A stretch of DNA of 64,000 nucleotides from assembly GCA_025144245.1 (NCBI GenBank), contig JALXXC010000001.1:124001-188000 (forward strand), read 5' to 3'. The DNA comes from Corynebacterium sp. p3-SID1145. GTDB taxonomy: Bacteria > Actinomycetota > Actinomycetes > Mycobacteriales > Mycobacteriaceae. The position numbers and the translations under genes are program-made. Below the pieces are notes generated by a model. It had not been told where the DNA came from, made no database searches, and saw nothing but the letters and a program-made list of their open reading frames with translations. This document shows, piece after piece, positions 1 to 9,807 of the stretch (positions are counted from its first letter, which is position 1; every line of letters starts with the position of its first letter).

Positions 1-610
1 TGCCCGCAGAAATGTGCACGACGGTGCCGCCTGCGAAATCAATCGGCGCGATGGCTGCTTCACCGTGCTCCTGCCCGAAGAGTACTGCGGCGAGTGAATG
101 CTCGCCCTCACCGAGCACGCCTCCGCCCCACACCATGTGGGCGAGCGGAAAATAGACCAAGGTGATCCAGGCCGCCACGAACACGATCCATGCCCCGATC
201 TTCACTCGGCTGGCGATCGCACCCGAAATGATCGCGGCAGAAATCACGGCGAACGTGAGCTGGAACATGATGTCGATGACGTTCGCGTAGCCGTTGGCTC
301 CTACGATGTAAGCACCATTGACGTCGACGATCGAGTTCCGCAGACCGAAAAACTCGAAGGGGTTCGCGAACACACCACCCACCGACTGCGTCCCGTACGA
401 CTCAGACCACCCCCAAAGCACGTAGACGACTGGAACTACGCCGAGCGCCGTGAACGACATCATCATCATGTTCAGAACGCTCCGGCGCGAAGACATTCCC
501 CCGTAAAAAAGCGACAGCGCCGGTGTCATGAGCAACACCAGCGCCGCTGACACAAGCATCCAACTTGCGTTCCCTGACATTGTGGCTGTCTGTTCCGGTG
601 TCACCTTCAT
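1..610 (-). CDS. amtB: Ammonium transporter AmtB (C-terminal part beyond window)
   Basis: Integral membrane ammonium channel of the Amt/Rh family. About 203 residues are visible before the left edge cuts the gene. After a short N-terminus the first membrane helix reads LVLLMTPALSLFYGGM, the family's characteristic opening. Later segments include a tryptophan-rich helix and the family-like stretch FGQEHGEAAIAPIDFAGG near the edge. I use ATG at 610, but ATG at 580 or 565 is also possible because no strong ribosome site distinguishes them. It lies downstream of ftsY, behind a terminator, so it probably has its own promoter. In C. glutamicum the same place holds amtB-glnK-glnD under AmtR control; I saw no clear AmtR box here. 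The AmtB name rests on this position. Confidence 0.9.
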   Translation of the reverse strand, partial: MKVTPEQTATMSGNASWMLVSAALVLLMTPALSLFYGGMSSRRSVLNMMMMSFTALGVVPVVYVLWGWSESYGTQSVGGVFANPFEFFGLRNSIVDVNGAYIVGANGYANVIDIMFQLTFAVISAAIISGAIASRVKIGAWIVFVAAWITLVYFPLAHMVWGGGVLGEGEHSLAAVLFGQEHGEAAIAPIDFAGGTVVHISAG

Positions 611-683
611 CACCTCGCGAGGTCTCTTCAATTTTTCCAATGTGCTCTCTAATCCAAGCCCAACGGAAAGCCTGATACCCCGC

Positions 684-726
684 AAAAAGGAAAAACTGCG
701 ACACAGGTCACATCCGTGCCGCAGTT
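684..726 (-). terminator. Rho-independent terminator after ftsY
   Basis: On the minus strand an 11-bp stem (AACTGCGGCAC pairing with GTGTCGCAGTT, one G-T pair) has an 11-nt loop and is followed by two T runs. It sits 16 bases past the ftsY stop and separates ftsY from amtB. Confidence 0.8.
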
Positions 727-741
727 GATTCTTGAGGGCCG

Positions 742-2586
742 TCAGCCGAGCAATGCGTCGACGAAACCTTCCACCTCGAACGGCGCGAGGTCGTCCGCGC
801 CCTCGCCCAAGCCGACGAGCTTGACGGGAACACCGAGCTCTTCCTGAACCTGGAAGACGATGCCGCCCTTGGCAGTGCCGTCCAACTTGGTCAGCACGAC
901 GCCGGTGATTTCCACTACGTCCTTGAACACGCGTGCCTGAGTCAGGCCGTTCTGGCCGACGGTGGCGTCGAGGACCAGCAGAACTTCGTCCACCTGGGAT
1001 TTCTTCTCCACCACGCGCTTGACCTTGCCCAGCTGGTCCATCAGGCCGGTGGAGGTGTGCAGGCGGCCCGCGGTGTCGACGAGCACAACGTCGGCCTGCT
1101 GCTCGACACCGGTCTTCACAGCGTCGAAGGCGACCGATGCCGGATCCGCGCCTTCCTTGCCGCGGACGGTGGAAGCACCGACGCGGCGGCCCCAGGTCTC
1201 CAGCTGGTCGGCGGCCGCCGCACGAAAGGTGTCCGCCGCGCCGAGAACGACGCTGTGGCCCATGGAGATGAGCACGCGCGCCAGTTTGCCCGTCGTCGTG
1301 GTCTTGCCGGTGCCGTTGACACCGACGACGAGAATCACGGCGGGCTTGCCGTTATTCGGCATCGCCTTGATGGAGCGGTCCAGCTCCGGCTTGCCTGCCT
1401 CAATGAGGGTCTCGCGCAGCATCGCCCGAGCTTCAGCCTCCGTGGACACGCCGCGCTCGGCGATCTTCTCGCGCAGGGACTCGGTCACCTTCATCGTCAG
1501 CTCGGCACCGAGGTCCGCCATGATGAGCGTGTCCTCGATCTCCTCCCACGCATCCTCGTCGAGGTCGCCTGCGGTGAGAATTCCCAAAAGCCCCTGACCG
1601 ATCGCGTTCTGGGAGCGTGACAGGCGCCCGCGCAGCTTCCCGATGCGGCCCGCCGCCGGCTCAATGTCGTCCAGCTGCTCGTCGGGTACTGGCTCGGTCT
1701 CGATGACGCTGGCCTGCGTCTCTTCCGCAGCCTCGTTTGCTTCTGCCGTGCCCGCCGCCGCAGCGCCGGCACCGGCGGCAGCCGTACCAGCGGCACCTGC
1801 GGTATCCGGCTTCGCTGCCGGAGTCTGCTCGCGCGCCTCTTCGGCAGCGTCAGCGGTCGTTCGTGCCGCCTCGGCCGCTTCCTTCGCTTCTGCTTCTGCT
1901 TCGGCTTCTGCCCGAGAGTCATCCGCGGCGACTTCGGGTTCGACCAGGTGGTCGGCGCCAGCAATGTCGCCGGGCTTGCCCGTTGGTTCAGCGGGGGTTT
2001 CCGGTTTAACAGGCGGTGCAGGCTTCCCCTGATCAACCTGTGCTTCCGGGGCGGGGTCCTTCGCCGGCTCGACCTCGGCCGGATCCGGCTCAATCACTTC
2101 GGTCTCGGTCTCGCCAAGCTCGACGGGGTCGACCTCGTCTGCGGCAGTCGGTGCCGGCGCGATCTGCTCCGTCTCGGTGGTGCCAGTGGTATCGGATACG
2201 TCAGAAGAATCGGAAGCATCAGCAGGCTTTGCTGCCGAAGCTGCGGCGGCACCAGCAGCACCAGCGGCAGCGGCACCAGCGCCTGCTGCTTTAGCGGAGG
2301 TGGAGGGGGTGTCGCGCTTCAGCGGTTCGTCGACACGCACAGGCTCTTTCTCAGCCGTCGGCGCGCCGGCGGGAGCAAAATTGAACCCGCCCTTGGCCTG
2401 GTAGTTCCCGGATTTCTCCTGCTGGGTGAGTTCCTTCTGCTGCTCCGGCTCCTTCTTCTCGAAGGAGACGGTCTTGGACTTCTTACGGTTCTTACCGACG
2501 ACGATGATGATGCCCAAAATGATGAGCAGCGCCACGACGACGGCGATGGTGACCCACAGTGCAGTTGAATTCATCATGTCCCCCAT
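742..2586 (-). CDS. ftsY: Signal recognition particle receptor FtsY
   Basis: SRP receptor GTPase that docks ribosome-SRP complexes at the membrane for co-translational insertion. The 614-residue protein has an N-terminal transmembrane helix (about residues 8-30), a Lys/Arg stretch, then a very long Ala/Glu/Asp/Pro-rich linker to about residue 305. The C-terminal NG GTPase domain contains the P-loop GVNGTGKTTTTGKL (about 420), DTFRAAA, DTAGR (about 500) and TKLDGTAKGG (about 565). The anchored form with an acidic linker is usual in actinobacteria; E. coli FtsY has no such helix. It follows smc by 30 bases and is probably co-transcribed. A 6-bp inverted repeat (2590-2607) precedes it. The start could be ATG 2586, 2577 or 2574. 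Confidence 0.96.
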   Translation of the reverse strand: MGDMMNSTALWVTIAVVVALLIILGIIIVVGKNRKKSKTVSFEKKEPEQQKELTQQEKSGNYQAKGGFNFAPAGAPTAEKEPVRVDEPLKRDTPSTSAKAAGAGAAAAGAAGAAAASAAKPADASDSSDVSDTTGTTETEQIAPAPTAADEVDPVELGETETEVIEPDPAEVEPAKDPAPEAQVDQGKPAPPVKPETPAEPTGKPGDIAGADHLVEPEVAADDSRAEAEAEAEAKEAAEAARTTADAAEEAREQTPAAKPDTAGAAGTAAAGAGAAAAGTAEANEAAEETQASVIETEPVPDEQLDDIEPAAGRIGKLRGRLSRSQNAIGQGLLGILTAGDLDEDAWEEIEDTLIMADLGAELTMKVTESLREKIAERGVSTEAEARAMLRETLIEAGKPELDRSIKAMPNNGKPAVILVVGVNGTGKTTTTGKLARVLISMGHSVVLGAADTFRAAAADQLETWGRRVGASTVRGKEGADPASVAFDAVKTGVEQQADVVLVDTAGRLHTSTGLMDQLGKVKRVVEKKSQVDEVLLVLDATVGQNGLTQARVFKDVVEITGVVLTKLDGTAKGGIVFQVQEELGVPVKLVGLGEGADDLAPFEVEGFVDALLG

Positions 2587-2616
2587 AGTGCCACCAGATC
2601 CGGTGGCGGGGCACAG

Positions 2617-5600
2617 CTACTCAGTAGACTCCGCGGCTTCGCGCGGCGCGGGGCTCATGCGCTGGGAAATCACGCGGGTCACTCCGTCGCCGCGCATAGT
2701 CACACCGTAGAGCACGTTCGCGACATCCATCGTGGGTTTCTGGTGGGTGATCACGATGAGCTGGGAGTCCTCGCGGAGTTCTTCGAGGAGGGCGATGAGG
2801 CGGCGGAGGTTGACGTCGTCAAGCGCGGCTTCGACCTCGTCGAGCACGTAGAACGGGCTGGGGCGCGCGCGGAAGATGGCCACGAGCATCGCAAGCGCGG
2901 TGAGCGATTTCTCGCCGCCGGACAGAAGCGAGAGGCGTTTGACTTTCTTGCCGGGCGGGCGCGCCTCGATCTCGATGCCAGTGGTGAGCATGTCGGAGGG
3001 GTCGGTGAGCAGAAGGCGCGCCTCGCCGCCAGGGAACAGCGTCTGGAACACGCGCGGGAATTCACGTTCGACGTCGTGCCACGCATCGGTGAAGAGCTGC
3101 AGAATTTGCTTGTCGACGTCGTCGATCACCCCCGCCAGGTCCTTACGCGCCTGGACCACGTCGGCGAGCTGGGTGGACAGGAAGCTGTAACGTTCCTCGA
3201 GCGCCTTGTACTCCTCCAGCGCCAGGGGATTGACCTTGCCGAGCGCGGCGAGGTCCTTCTCCGCCTTCTTGAGGCGCTTCTTCTCCTCGGTTTCGTCGAA
3301 GTCTTCGCCGGGCGTGTAGTCGGCGAGCAAGTCGTCGATGGCGATGCCGAGCTGCTCGACGATCTTCGTTTCGGCCTCGTCGATGCGCACTTGCGCCTGC
3401 TCACGGGCAATGTCGGCGGCGTGCGAGGTGTCACCGAGGCGGGCGAGCTGCTGGCGCAAAGCGCTGACCTTTTCGCGGGCCTGGGATTGGCGTGCGGCGA
3501 GCTGTTTCACGTCGGCGGAAAGCGTGTCGCGGCGCTGCGTGGCGCGCTCGAGGGAGTCTGCGATGCGCGCGGCGAGGTCGCGGGCATGTCCGGCGACAGC
3601 TTCGGCGAGCTCCGCCTGCGCACGTTTGCGCGCCATCGCGGCATCGTGGCGGGCTTTCGCCTGGCGCTCGTGCTCCGCTTGACGACGAAGCGCCGCTCCC
3701 CTGCCCGCAACATTGTCCACCGCTTGCTGGGTGGAACGCGCCGCGAGCGTGGCTTCCATTTCCGCGGAACGGGCCTCGGTCAGTGCGGCGTTGGCTTCGT
3801 CGCGGGCGGTCGCGTCGGCCTCCTCGTCCGAGTCGGGGCGCTCCACGCGTGAGAGGCGGTCGCGCGTCTCGGCCAGGGCCTTCTCGCGTCCGCTGAGGCG
3901 GATATCCGCCTCGTTGGCCTGTTTCGCGGAACTGGCATGCTGCTTCTGCGCCTGCTCCGCCTGCTTGATCAAACGCTGGTGGTCGCGCTTCCACGAATCG
4001 GCCTGCGCGTCGTGCTCTTTGAGCGCGGCCTTGGCGGATGCGGCGGCCACGCGGGCTTCTTCCGCGGCGATCTTCGCGCCTTCGAGGGTGCCGGAAAGCT
4101 CATCCAGCTGCGCCTGTGCTTTTTCCAGTTCGGAAGTGGCGGATTCAATCTGGGCGGCGACCTCCACGCTCGACGCACCGCCGGAACCGGCGGCGAGCCA
4201 GCCTTCGCCCACGATGACGCCATCGGGGGTCACCGCGCGCAGGCGCGGGTCATCGGCGACGGCACGACGGGCGGCGGCCACATCGTCGGCAAGCACGACG
4301 TCGACGAGAATGCGGGTGATGGGGCCGACAACCTCGTCGTCGAGCGTGACGTGGTCGAGCAGCCAAGTGGCGCCGGCAGGCGGGGTACCGTCGAGGCGCC
4401 ACGAGCGGCCGCCTGAAGTTGTGTCCACTACCACGCCGCGCGAGGCCCCGCCGAGCTGCTCAGCGATCGTATCTGTGTCGACGTCGCCGGCGAGTGCTTC
4501 CGCATGCGCGCCGAGGGCCGCCGCGAGTGCCTTCTCCATCCCCTTGGCTGGTTTCATGCGGTCGGCGACGGGCGAGAAGGCCGCGCCGAGCACATCGGCG
4601 GCCTCGGCGACGGGAGCGGTCTCGCTGAGCGTCGCGATGCGCGCCGACAACGAGTACACCGCCTTCTCCCTCGACTTCTGCTCTGCGCGCAGCTGCTCCA
4701 GGCGCTGTTCGGCTGCTTCCGCCTCCGCGGCAGCGCGCACATGGGCGTTTTCCAGTGGTTCGCGTCCGCGGGCAATCTCGGCGATTTTCTCCGCGGCGGA
4801 CTGTGCTTCCGCATCAGCTTCCTGGGCCCGCGCGCGGGTCTCGTCGGCTGCGGCTGCGAGCCGCTCGATCTCCTGCTTCGCGCTCTCGACAGCTGCGACC
4901 TGACTCTCCTCCTGGGCGAGCAGGCGCACCACGCCTTCACGCCGGTCGGCGATCGCGCGGACCTGAGCCATATGCTCCGCCTCGGCGGCACGGGCCTTTT
5001 CAGACAGTTCCTCAACGCGGGCGGCGACGTCTTTGCGCTTCTGCTCGGCTTTCTCGTATTCGGCGAAAGCGTCGGCGTGCTGCTGCTCGGCACGCTCCGC
5101 ACGTGCGACCAGATCGTCGGGGTCCTGGCCGCGGTACTCTGTGGTGTCCCCCACATGCGAGGCGCGCTCGGTGGCGATACGCAGCGTCGCGGACGTGCGC
5201 TCCGCCAGAGACGACAGCCCGAACCACAGTTGCTGGGCGCGCTCAGAATTCACCGCCGCAGCAGAATGCAGTTCCTCCACCTCTCCCTGGTGCGCTTCAG
5301 CGTCGGCGAGCTGCCCGGTCACGGTCTCGACCTGCTGGGCATGGAGGTGGGCGGTGCGCGCGGCGTCGTCAAGCGATGCCCGGAGCGTGACCACCTTGTG
5401 GCCCGCAAGACGCAGACGCGCATCACGGACATCCGCCTGCACGGTCGCTGCGCGCTGCGCGGCCTCGGCCTGGCGCGCCAGCGGTTTGAGCTGCTTCCCC
5501 AGCTCGTCGGTGAGATCTGTCAGGCGGTCGAGATTCGCCTGCATGCCGGTTAGTTTGCGCTGGGCCTTCTCGCGGCGGCGGCGGTGCTTGAGCACGCCGG

Positions 5601-6093
5601 CGGCTTCCTCGATGAACGCGCGGCGGTCCTCGGGACGCGACTCGAGGATCTCGTTGAGTTTTCCCTGCCCGACGATGATGTGCATCTCACGGCCGATGCC
5701 CGAGTCGGACAGCAGCTCCTGGATATCCATCAGGCGCGCCTTCGCCCCGTTGATCTCGTACTCGCTGGCTCCGTCGCGGAACATGCGGCGCGTGATGGCC
5801 ACCTGCGAATACTCGATCGGCAGCCTGCCGTCAGTGTTATCGAAAGTCAGCGTCACTTCCGCGCGGCCGAGCTGCTTGCGGTCCCCCGCCCCAGCGAAGA
5901 TGACATCCTCCATCTTCCCGCCGCGCAGATTCTTCGCGCCCTGCTCGCCCATCACCCAGGCAAGAGCATCCACCACATTCGACTTACCGGATCCATTCGG
6001 CCCAACGACCGCGCAGATGCCCGGCTCGAATTTCATCGTCGTCGCAGACGCGAAAGACTTGAATCCTTTAAGCGTCAGCGAAGTCAGGTGCAT
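2617..6093 (-). CDS. smc: Chromosome segregation ATPase Smc
   Basis: Condensin subunit that forms the ring or loop-extruding complex with ScpA/ScpB. The 1158-residue product begins MHLTSLTLKGFKSF; an in-frame upstream ATG at 6156 would add 21 atypical residues, so I reject it. The Walker A motif GPNGSGKS is at 31-38. Long coiled coils flank a hinge in the middle (about 490-640). The C-terminal head carries the signature LSGGEKS (about 1057) and Walker B FYVLDEVEAALDD (about 1081). Length is normal for the family. It lies between acyP and ftsY, the conserved actinobacterial order. Confidence 0.97.
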   Translation of the reverse strand: MHLTSLTLKGFKSFASATTMKFEPGICAVVGPNGSGKSNVVDALAWVMGEQGAKNLRGGKMEDVIFAGAGDRKQLGRAEVTLTFDNTDGRLPIEYSQVAITRRMFRDGASEYEINGAKARLMDIQELLSDSGIGREMHIIVGQGKLNEILESRPEDRRAFIEEAAGVLKHRRRREKAQRKLTGMQANLDRLTDLTDELGKQLKPLARQAEAAQRAATVQADVRDARLRLAGHKVVTLRASLDDAARTAHLHAQQVETVTGQLADAEAHQGEVEELHSAAAVNSERAQQLWFGLSSLAERTSATLRIATERASHVGDTTEYRGQDPDDLVARAERAEQQHADAFAEYEKAEQKRKDVAARVEELSEKARAAEAEHMAQVRAIADRREGVVRLLAQEESQVAAVESAKQEIERLAAAADETRARAQEADAEAQSAAEKIAEIARGREPLENAHVRAAAEAEAAEQRLEQLRAEQKSREKAVYSLSARIATLSETAPVAEAADVLGAAFSPVADRMKPAKGMEKALAAALGAHAEALAGDVDTDTIAEQLGGASRGVVVDTTSGGRSWRLDGTPPAGATWLLDHVTLDDEVVGPITRILVDVVLADDVAAARRAVADDPRLRAVTPDGVIVGEGWLAAGSGGASSVEVAAQIESATSELEKAQAQLDELSGTLEGAKIAAEEARVAAASAKAALKEHDAQADSWKRDHQRLIKQAEQAQKQHASSAKQANEADIRLSGREKALAETRDRLSRVERPDSDEEADATARDEANAALTEARSAEMEATLAARSTQQAVDNVAGRGAALRRQAEHERQAKARHDAAMARKRAQAELAEAVAGHARDLAARIADSLERATQRRDTLSADVKQLAARQSQAREKVSALRQQLARLGDTSHAADIAREQAQVRIDEAETKIVEQLGIAIDDLLADYTPGEDFDETEEKKRLKKAEKDLAALGKVNPLALEEYKALEERYSFLSTQLADVVQARKDLAGVIDDVDKQILQLFTDAWHDVEREFPRVFQTLFPGGEARLLLTDPSDMLTTGIEIEARPPGKKVKRLSLLSGGEKSLTALAMLVAIFRARPSPFYVLDEVEAALDDVNLRRLIALLEELREDSQLIVITHQKPTMDVANVLYGVTMRGDGVTRVISQRMSPAPREAAESTE

Positions 6094-6269
6094 TGCACCA
6101 ATATTACCGAATCGCGCCCCGACCTTGAACTTCTCCGGACACGGCGGCTGTGTCACGCCACGTTTTACAACCTGTTCGCGATCTACCCGTATGCACGCGA
6201 GTACATTTCGGATGCCACGCGCCGGATGGGCCTTCCGGCGTTGGTTCTGGACCTGTTGAAGCGATATGC

Positions 6270-6554
6270 CTACCGCTCTTCGAAGCCGGTCGCGCTGCGC
6301 GGTTCGCTGTACTGCGGCACGACGGCGCGCACTTCGCCGGGGCGCTTAGCTGTCGAGGGTTGCTCTTCAAGTAGGGCGAGGAGCTTGTCGACGTCCGCCT
6401 GCTCCCCTTCCGCCACCACTTCCACGCGTCCGTCGCGCAGGTTCTTCGCGTAGCCGGCGAGTCCGAGTTCGAGGGCGCGGCTGCGCGTCCACCAGCGGAA
6501 GCCGACCCCCTGGACGCGGCCGGAGACGAAAGCTGTCATTCGTGTGGTGCTCAT
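6270..6554 (-). CDS. acyP: Acylphosphatase
   Basis: Small enzyme of 94 residues that hydrolyses carboxyl-phosphate bonds of acyl phosphates. It has the family motif VQGVGFRWW with the phosphate-binding Arg, followed by [13 protein letters not shown] with the catalytic Asn. I chose ATG 6554 (MSTTRMTAF); ATG 6539 is the alternative. The longer frame upstream has an unlikely composition and runs into agcS. It stands between agcS and smc, as in the actinobacterial smc cluster. The 176 bases between it and smc contain no recognised gene. Confidence 0.92.
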   Translation of the reverse strand: MSTTRMTAFVSGRVQGVGFRWWTRSRALELGLAGYAKNLRDGRVEVVAEGEQADVDKLLALLEEQPSTAKRPGEVRAVVPQYSEPRSATGFEER

Positions 6555-6570
6555 GCGCACCACACTAGCC

Positions 6571-8100
6571 TTAGATGCGGGTGAGCCCGCCCTCGTCGGT
6601 GTCGTCGGCCGCACCTTTGCGGCGAGCTTTGTCTACGGCCACACGGTCCTCGGCGCTGCGGCGGGTGACCGGGTCGGAACCGTCCCAGAACTCGACGTTC
6701 TTGAGCTCCGGCAGCATGTCGCGGTGGAAGACTGGGTCAAGGCCCTGAGCGCGCTGCTCGCTGAAGTTCTTCAGCAGCTTGAAGGCGATACCGCCGAGCG
6801 GGACGATCGCGATCAGGTTGATGAACACCATCGTGGCGGCCATCGTGTCGCCGAGCGCCCACACGAGCGGCAGGGAGCCGAAGGCGCCGAAGATGACGAA
6901 GCCGATCACGCCCAGACGGAAGACGGTCAGCACCGACTTCTTCTTGGTAAGGTACTCCACATTCGCCTGCGCGAGGTAGTAGTTGCCGATCACGGAGGAG
7001 AACGCCAGGAAGAACAACACGAAGGTGATGAAGTGCGTGCCCCATGCGCCGACGGAATCCGACAGAGAAGCCTGCGTCAGGGCGGCGCCCTGCACTTCCT
7101 CGCCGTAGATCGGTGCCGGGCCAAGAAGGGTAATGAAGGCGGTGATCGAGCAGACGATCAAGGTGTCGAAGTAGACGCCCAGTGTCTGCACCAGGCCCTG
7201 CTTGACCGGGTGGGACACCGTCGCGGTCGCGGCGGCGTTCGGGGCGGAGCCCTGGCCGGCCTCGTTGGAGAACAGGCCGCGGCGCATACCGTTCATGAAC
7301 GCGTAGCCGACAGTCGCGCCCGCAACCTCCTTGATTCCGAGGGCGTGCTCGACGATGAGGGCGAACATGCCGGGAATCTCGCGGTAGTTGACCACAAGAA
7401 CCACAAGGCCGATGAGAATGTAGGCGCCGGCCATGAACGGAACGACGATCTGGGTGACGTTGGCGATGCGGGTGACACCGCCGAAGATCACCAAGGCAGT
7501 AACGACGGCCACGCCGGCGGCGACGGCGCTCTTCAGTGTGTTCGAATCGGTGCCCAGGGAGCCGCCGACGGCCTCCACGATGGAGTTGGTCTGGATGGCG
7601 TTGTAGATGAAGCCGTAGGTGACCGAGATAGCCACGGCGAAGATGACGGCCAGCGGCTTCCACTTCTCGCCGAGGCCGCGGGTGATGTAGTACGCGGGGC
7701 CGCCGTGGTAGTTGCCCTCGGCGTCCTTGGTCTTCCACAGCTGGGCCAGGGTCGACTCGACGAAGGCCGTCGCGCCGCCGACCAGGGCGATGATCCACAT
7801 CCAGAACACGGCACCCGGGCCACCCATGGTGATCGCGAGGGCCACACCCGCGATATTGCCGGTGCCCACGCGCGAAGCGGCGGAGATGGTGAAGGCCTTG
7901 AAGGCGGAAATACCGCCGTATTCCTCGTCGAGGTCGCGGCCGTCGTGGTCTTTGCCCTTCGGGCTCTCCGCCACGGCCTTGAACATGTCGGGCAGCATGC
8001 GCAGCTGCACGAAGATGGTGCGCAGCCCGAAATAGATACCCGCCGCGAGAAGCAGGAACGGGATCACCTTCCACAGGTTGTCGTTGACGATATCCGTCAC
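6571..8100 (-). CDS. Alanine/glycine:cation symporter (AgcS family)
   Basis: Membrane transporter of 509 residues that couples alanine or glycine uptake to sodium or protons. Family hallmarks are [20 protein letters not shown] near residues 72-91 and the Gly-rich stretch [10 protein letters not shown]. Also present are the [12 protein letters not shown] segment, [15 protein letters not shown] in the second half, and about ten hydrophobic helices. The stop is 16 bases upstream of the acyP start. It sits inside the smc-mutM neighbourhood without an obvious functional link. Exact substrate and ion are inferred from the family only. Confidence 0.92.
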   Translation of the reverse strand: MTDIVNDNLWKVIPFLLLAAGIYFGLRTIFVQLRMLPDMFKAVAESPKGKDHDGRDLDEEYGGISAFKAFTISAASRVGTGNIAGVALAITMGGPGAVFWMWIIALVGGATAFVESTLAQLWKTKDAEGNYHGGPAYYITRGLGEKWKPLAVIFAVAISVTYGFIYNAIQTNSIVEAVGGSLGTDSNTLKSAVAAGVAVVTALVIFGGVTRIANVTQIVVPFMAGAYILIGLVVLVVNYREIPGMFALIVEHALGIKEVAGATVGYAFMNGMRRGLFSNEAGQGSAPNAAATATVSHPVKQGLVQTLGVYFDTLIVCSITAFITLLGPAPIYGEEVQGAALTQASLSDSVGAWGTHFITFVLFFLAFSSVIGNYYLAQANVEYLTKKKSVLTVFRLGVIGFVIFGAFGSLPLVWALGDTMAATMVFINLIAIVPLGGIAFKLLKNFSEQRAQGLDPVFHRDMLPELKNVEFWDGSDPVTRRSAEDRVAVDKARRKGAADDTDEGGLTRI

Positions 8101-8185
8101 GAACGACTCAATTTTTTTCCATGCGGGGAATTCTATACGGCCCTAGGGCGTGCCAACGATTTCTCGGCGGCCGGTCAGCGGAGAG

Positions 8186-9034
8186 TCAGCGCGTCTGGCA
8201 AGACGGGCAATAATAACTCGATCGGCCGTTGACGACGGTGCGGATGATCGGCGTACCGCAGCGCGCGCAGGGTTCACCGGCTTGGCCGTAAGCGTTCAGG
8301 GAACGAGAGAAGTAGCCGGAAGCACCGTTGACGTTAACGTAGAGGGAATCGAAGCTGGTGCCGCCCGCTTCGAGCGCGCGGGCCATGACAGCGTGCGATT
8401 CCTCGAGCAGGGCAACGGCATCGCGCTGGCGCAGCGCCTTGCCTTTGCGTGTGGGTTTGACCCCTGCCGCCCACATCGCCTCATCGGCGTAGATGGAGCC
8501 GATTCCGCTGACCACAGACTGATCCAGCAAAAGCGATTTCACAGCCACATTCTTCTTGCGCATGGCGCGGGCGGTGGCCACCGGATCGAAGTCGGGTTCA
8601 AAAGGATCGGCCGCGATGTGCGGAATGGTGGTGGGGATGGGGCGGCCCCGACCGGAAACAGTGAGCGGCACATACTGCCACGACCCGAAGGTGCGCTGGT
8701 CGACGAAGTCGAGTTCCTTGATTCCATCATGGCTGTGCAGCTGCGCACGGATGCGCAGATGGGGGCTGTCCACCACACCAGGCTCCCCCACCAGCATCTG
8801 CCCCGACATGCGGAGGTGGACGAGCAGCGCGGCACCGTCGGAAAGCGTCAGCCACAGGAATTTTCCGCGGCGGTCGGTCCCGGTGATGGTCAGGCCGGGC
8901 AGCACCTCGGCAAGATCGACTTCGTTGCCGCGGACGGCGCGGGGGTGGAGCACGTTGATCTCACCGAATGCCGCGCCGACGACGTGGGTGTCGAGGCCGC
9001 GGCGCACCACCTCTACTTCGGGAAGTTCCGGCAC
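8186..9034 (-). CDS. mutM: Formamidopyrimidine-DNA glycosylase
   Basis: Base-excision repair enzyme that removes 8-oxoguanine and formamidopyrimidines and cuts the abasic strand. The 282-residue protein starts MPELPEVEVVRRGL, which gives the catalytic N-terminal Pro and the adjacent Glu after Met removal. It ends with a zinc finger, CARCGTP followed about 14 residues later by CPSC. Length is typical. It begins 3 bases after the rnc stop, so the two are surely co-transcribed; this pairing is conserved in actinobacteria. Confidence 0.97.
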   Translation of the reverse strand: MPELPEVEVVRRGLDTHVVGAAFGEINVLHPRAVRGNEVDLAEVLPGLTITGTDRRGKFLWLTLSDGAALLVHLRMSGQMLVGEPGVVDSPHLRIRAQLHSHDGIKELDFVDQRTFGSWQYVPLTVSGRGRPIPTTIPHIAADPFEPDFDPVATARAMRKKNVAVKSLLLDQSVVSGIGSIYADEAMWAAGVKPTRKGKALRQRDAVALLEESHAVMARALEAGGTSFDSLYVNVNGASGYFSRSLNAYGQAGEPCARCGTPIIRTVVNGRSSYYCPSCQTR

Positions 9035-9037
9035 AGC

Positions 9038-9796
9038 CTATTCCCGCCTAAGAGCGATGGTTTCCGGGTGGTCTTTGAGGAAGAAGAAGGCTTCGCGGGC
9101 CGCGTTCTGCTCGGCGGTCTTCTTGTTGTGGCCGCGTCCGGTGCCGCGGGAGGTGCCGCCGATAAGCGCGTGCGCGGTGAAGACCTGCTCGTGCTCCGGG
9201 CCTTCGGCGGTGGCGGTGTAGACCGGCGGGTGGCCGCCCAGCTCTGCGACGCGCTCCTGCAACTCCGTCTTCCAGTCCTGGATCCAGTGTGCGTTGTCGA
9301 TCTTGTCCTTGAAGAGGCGCAGGATCACGTCACGGGTGCAGTTGAAACCGTGCTGGCGGTAAATCGCGCCGAGGACTGCCTCGGTTGTGTCCGCGAGGAT
9401 CGAGTCCTTGTCGCGCCCGCCGGTGGTCTCCTCGCCCTTGCCCAGCAGAATGTGCGCGCCGAGCCCAATTTCGCGGGCGACGTCGGCGAGACCGTAGCGG
9501 GACACGATGCGGGCGCGCATCGGCGACAGGTCTGATTCAGGGCGCGACGGAAAGCGCTCGAACAGCGCGTTCGCAATGGTCAGACCAAGCACCGCGTCAC
9601 CGACGAACTCGAGGCGCTCGTTGTTCGGTAGTGTCCCGTGCTCGTTCGCGAACGAGCGGTGCGTCAACGCAAGGCGCAGGATGTCCGGTTCGATCTCGAC
9701 ACCGAGCTTGTCCAGCAGCGGTGTGTGGTCAACAGCGGCGAACGCTTCGGCCAAGGCCTGGTCGCCGGGAATCTTGTTCTTCTTCGCGCGTGGCAC
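9038..9796 (-). CDS. rnc: Ribonuclease III
   Basis: Double-stranded-RNA endonuclease for rRNA precursor and mRNA processing. The 252-residue protein has the signature NNERLEFVGDAVLGL (residues about 58-72) with the catalytic Glu and Asp. A second acidic site lies in DTTEAVLGAIY, and a C-terminal dsRNA-binding domain starts at about 170 (DWKTELQERVAELGG) and ends with KKTAEQNAAREAFFFL. It lies 11 bases after the DUF177 gene and 3 bases before mutM, in one operon. Confidence 0.97.
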   Translation of the reverse strand: MPRAKKNKIPGDQALAEAFAAVDHTPLLDKLGVEIEPDILRLALTHRSFANEHGTLPNNERLEFVGDAVLGLTIANALFERFPSRPESDLSPMRARIVSRYGLADVAREIGLGAHILLGKGEETTGGRDKDSILADTTEAVLGAIYRQHGFNCTRDVILRLFKDKIDNAHWIQDWKTELQERVAELGGHPPVYTATAEGPEHEQVFTAHALIGGTSRGTGRGHNKKTAEQNAAREAFFFLKDHPETIALRRE

Positions 9797-9807
9797 GTGA
9801 CCCCCAG

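Noticed and set aside
611..683. AmtR operator upstream of amtB
   Set aside because: No CTAT-N6-ATAG-like pair could be found in this stretch.
3713..5553. Long plus-strand frames opposite smc
   Set aside because: They are antisense shadows of a high-GC coiled-coil gene; composition is Arg/Ala/Ser-rich with no domain.
6544..8232. 562-codon plus-strand frame opposite the alanine symporter
   Set aside because: It mirrors agcS, is rich in Gly/Asp/His/Arg and shows no motif.
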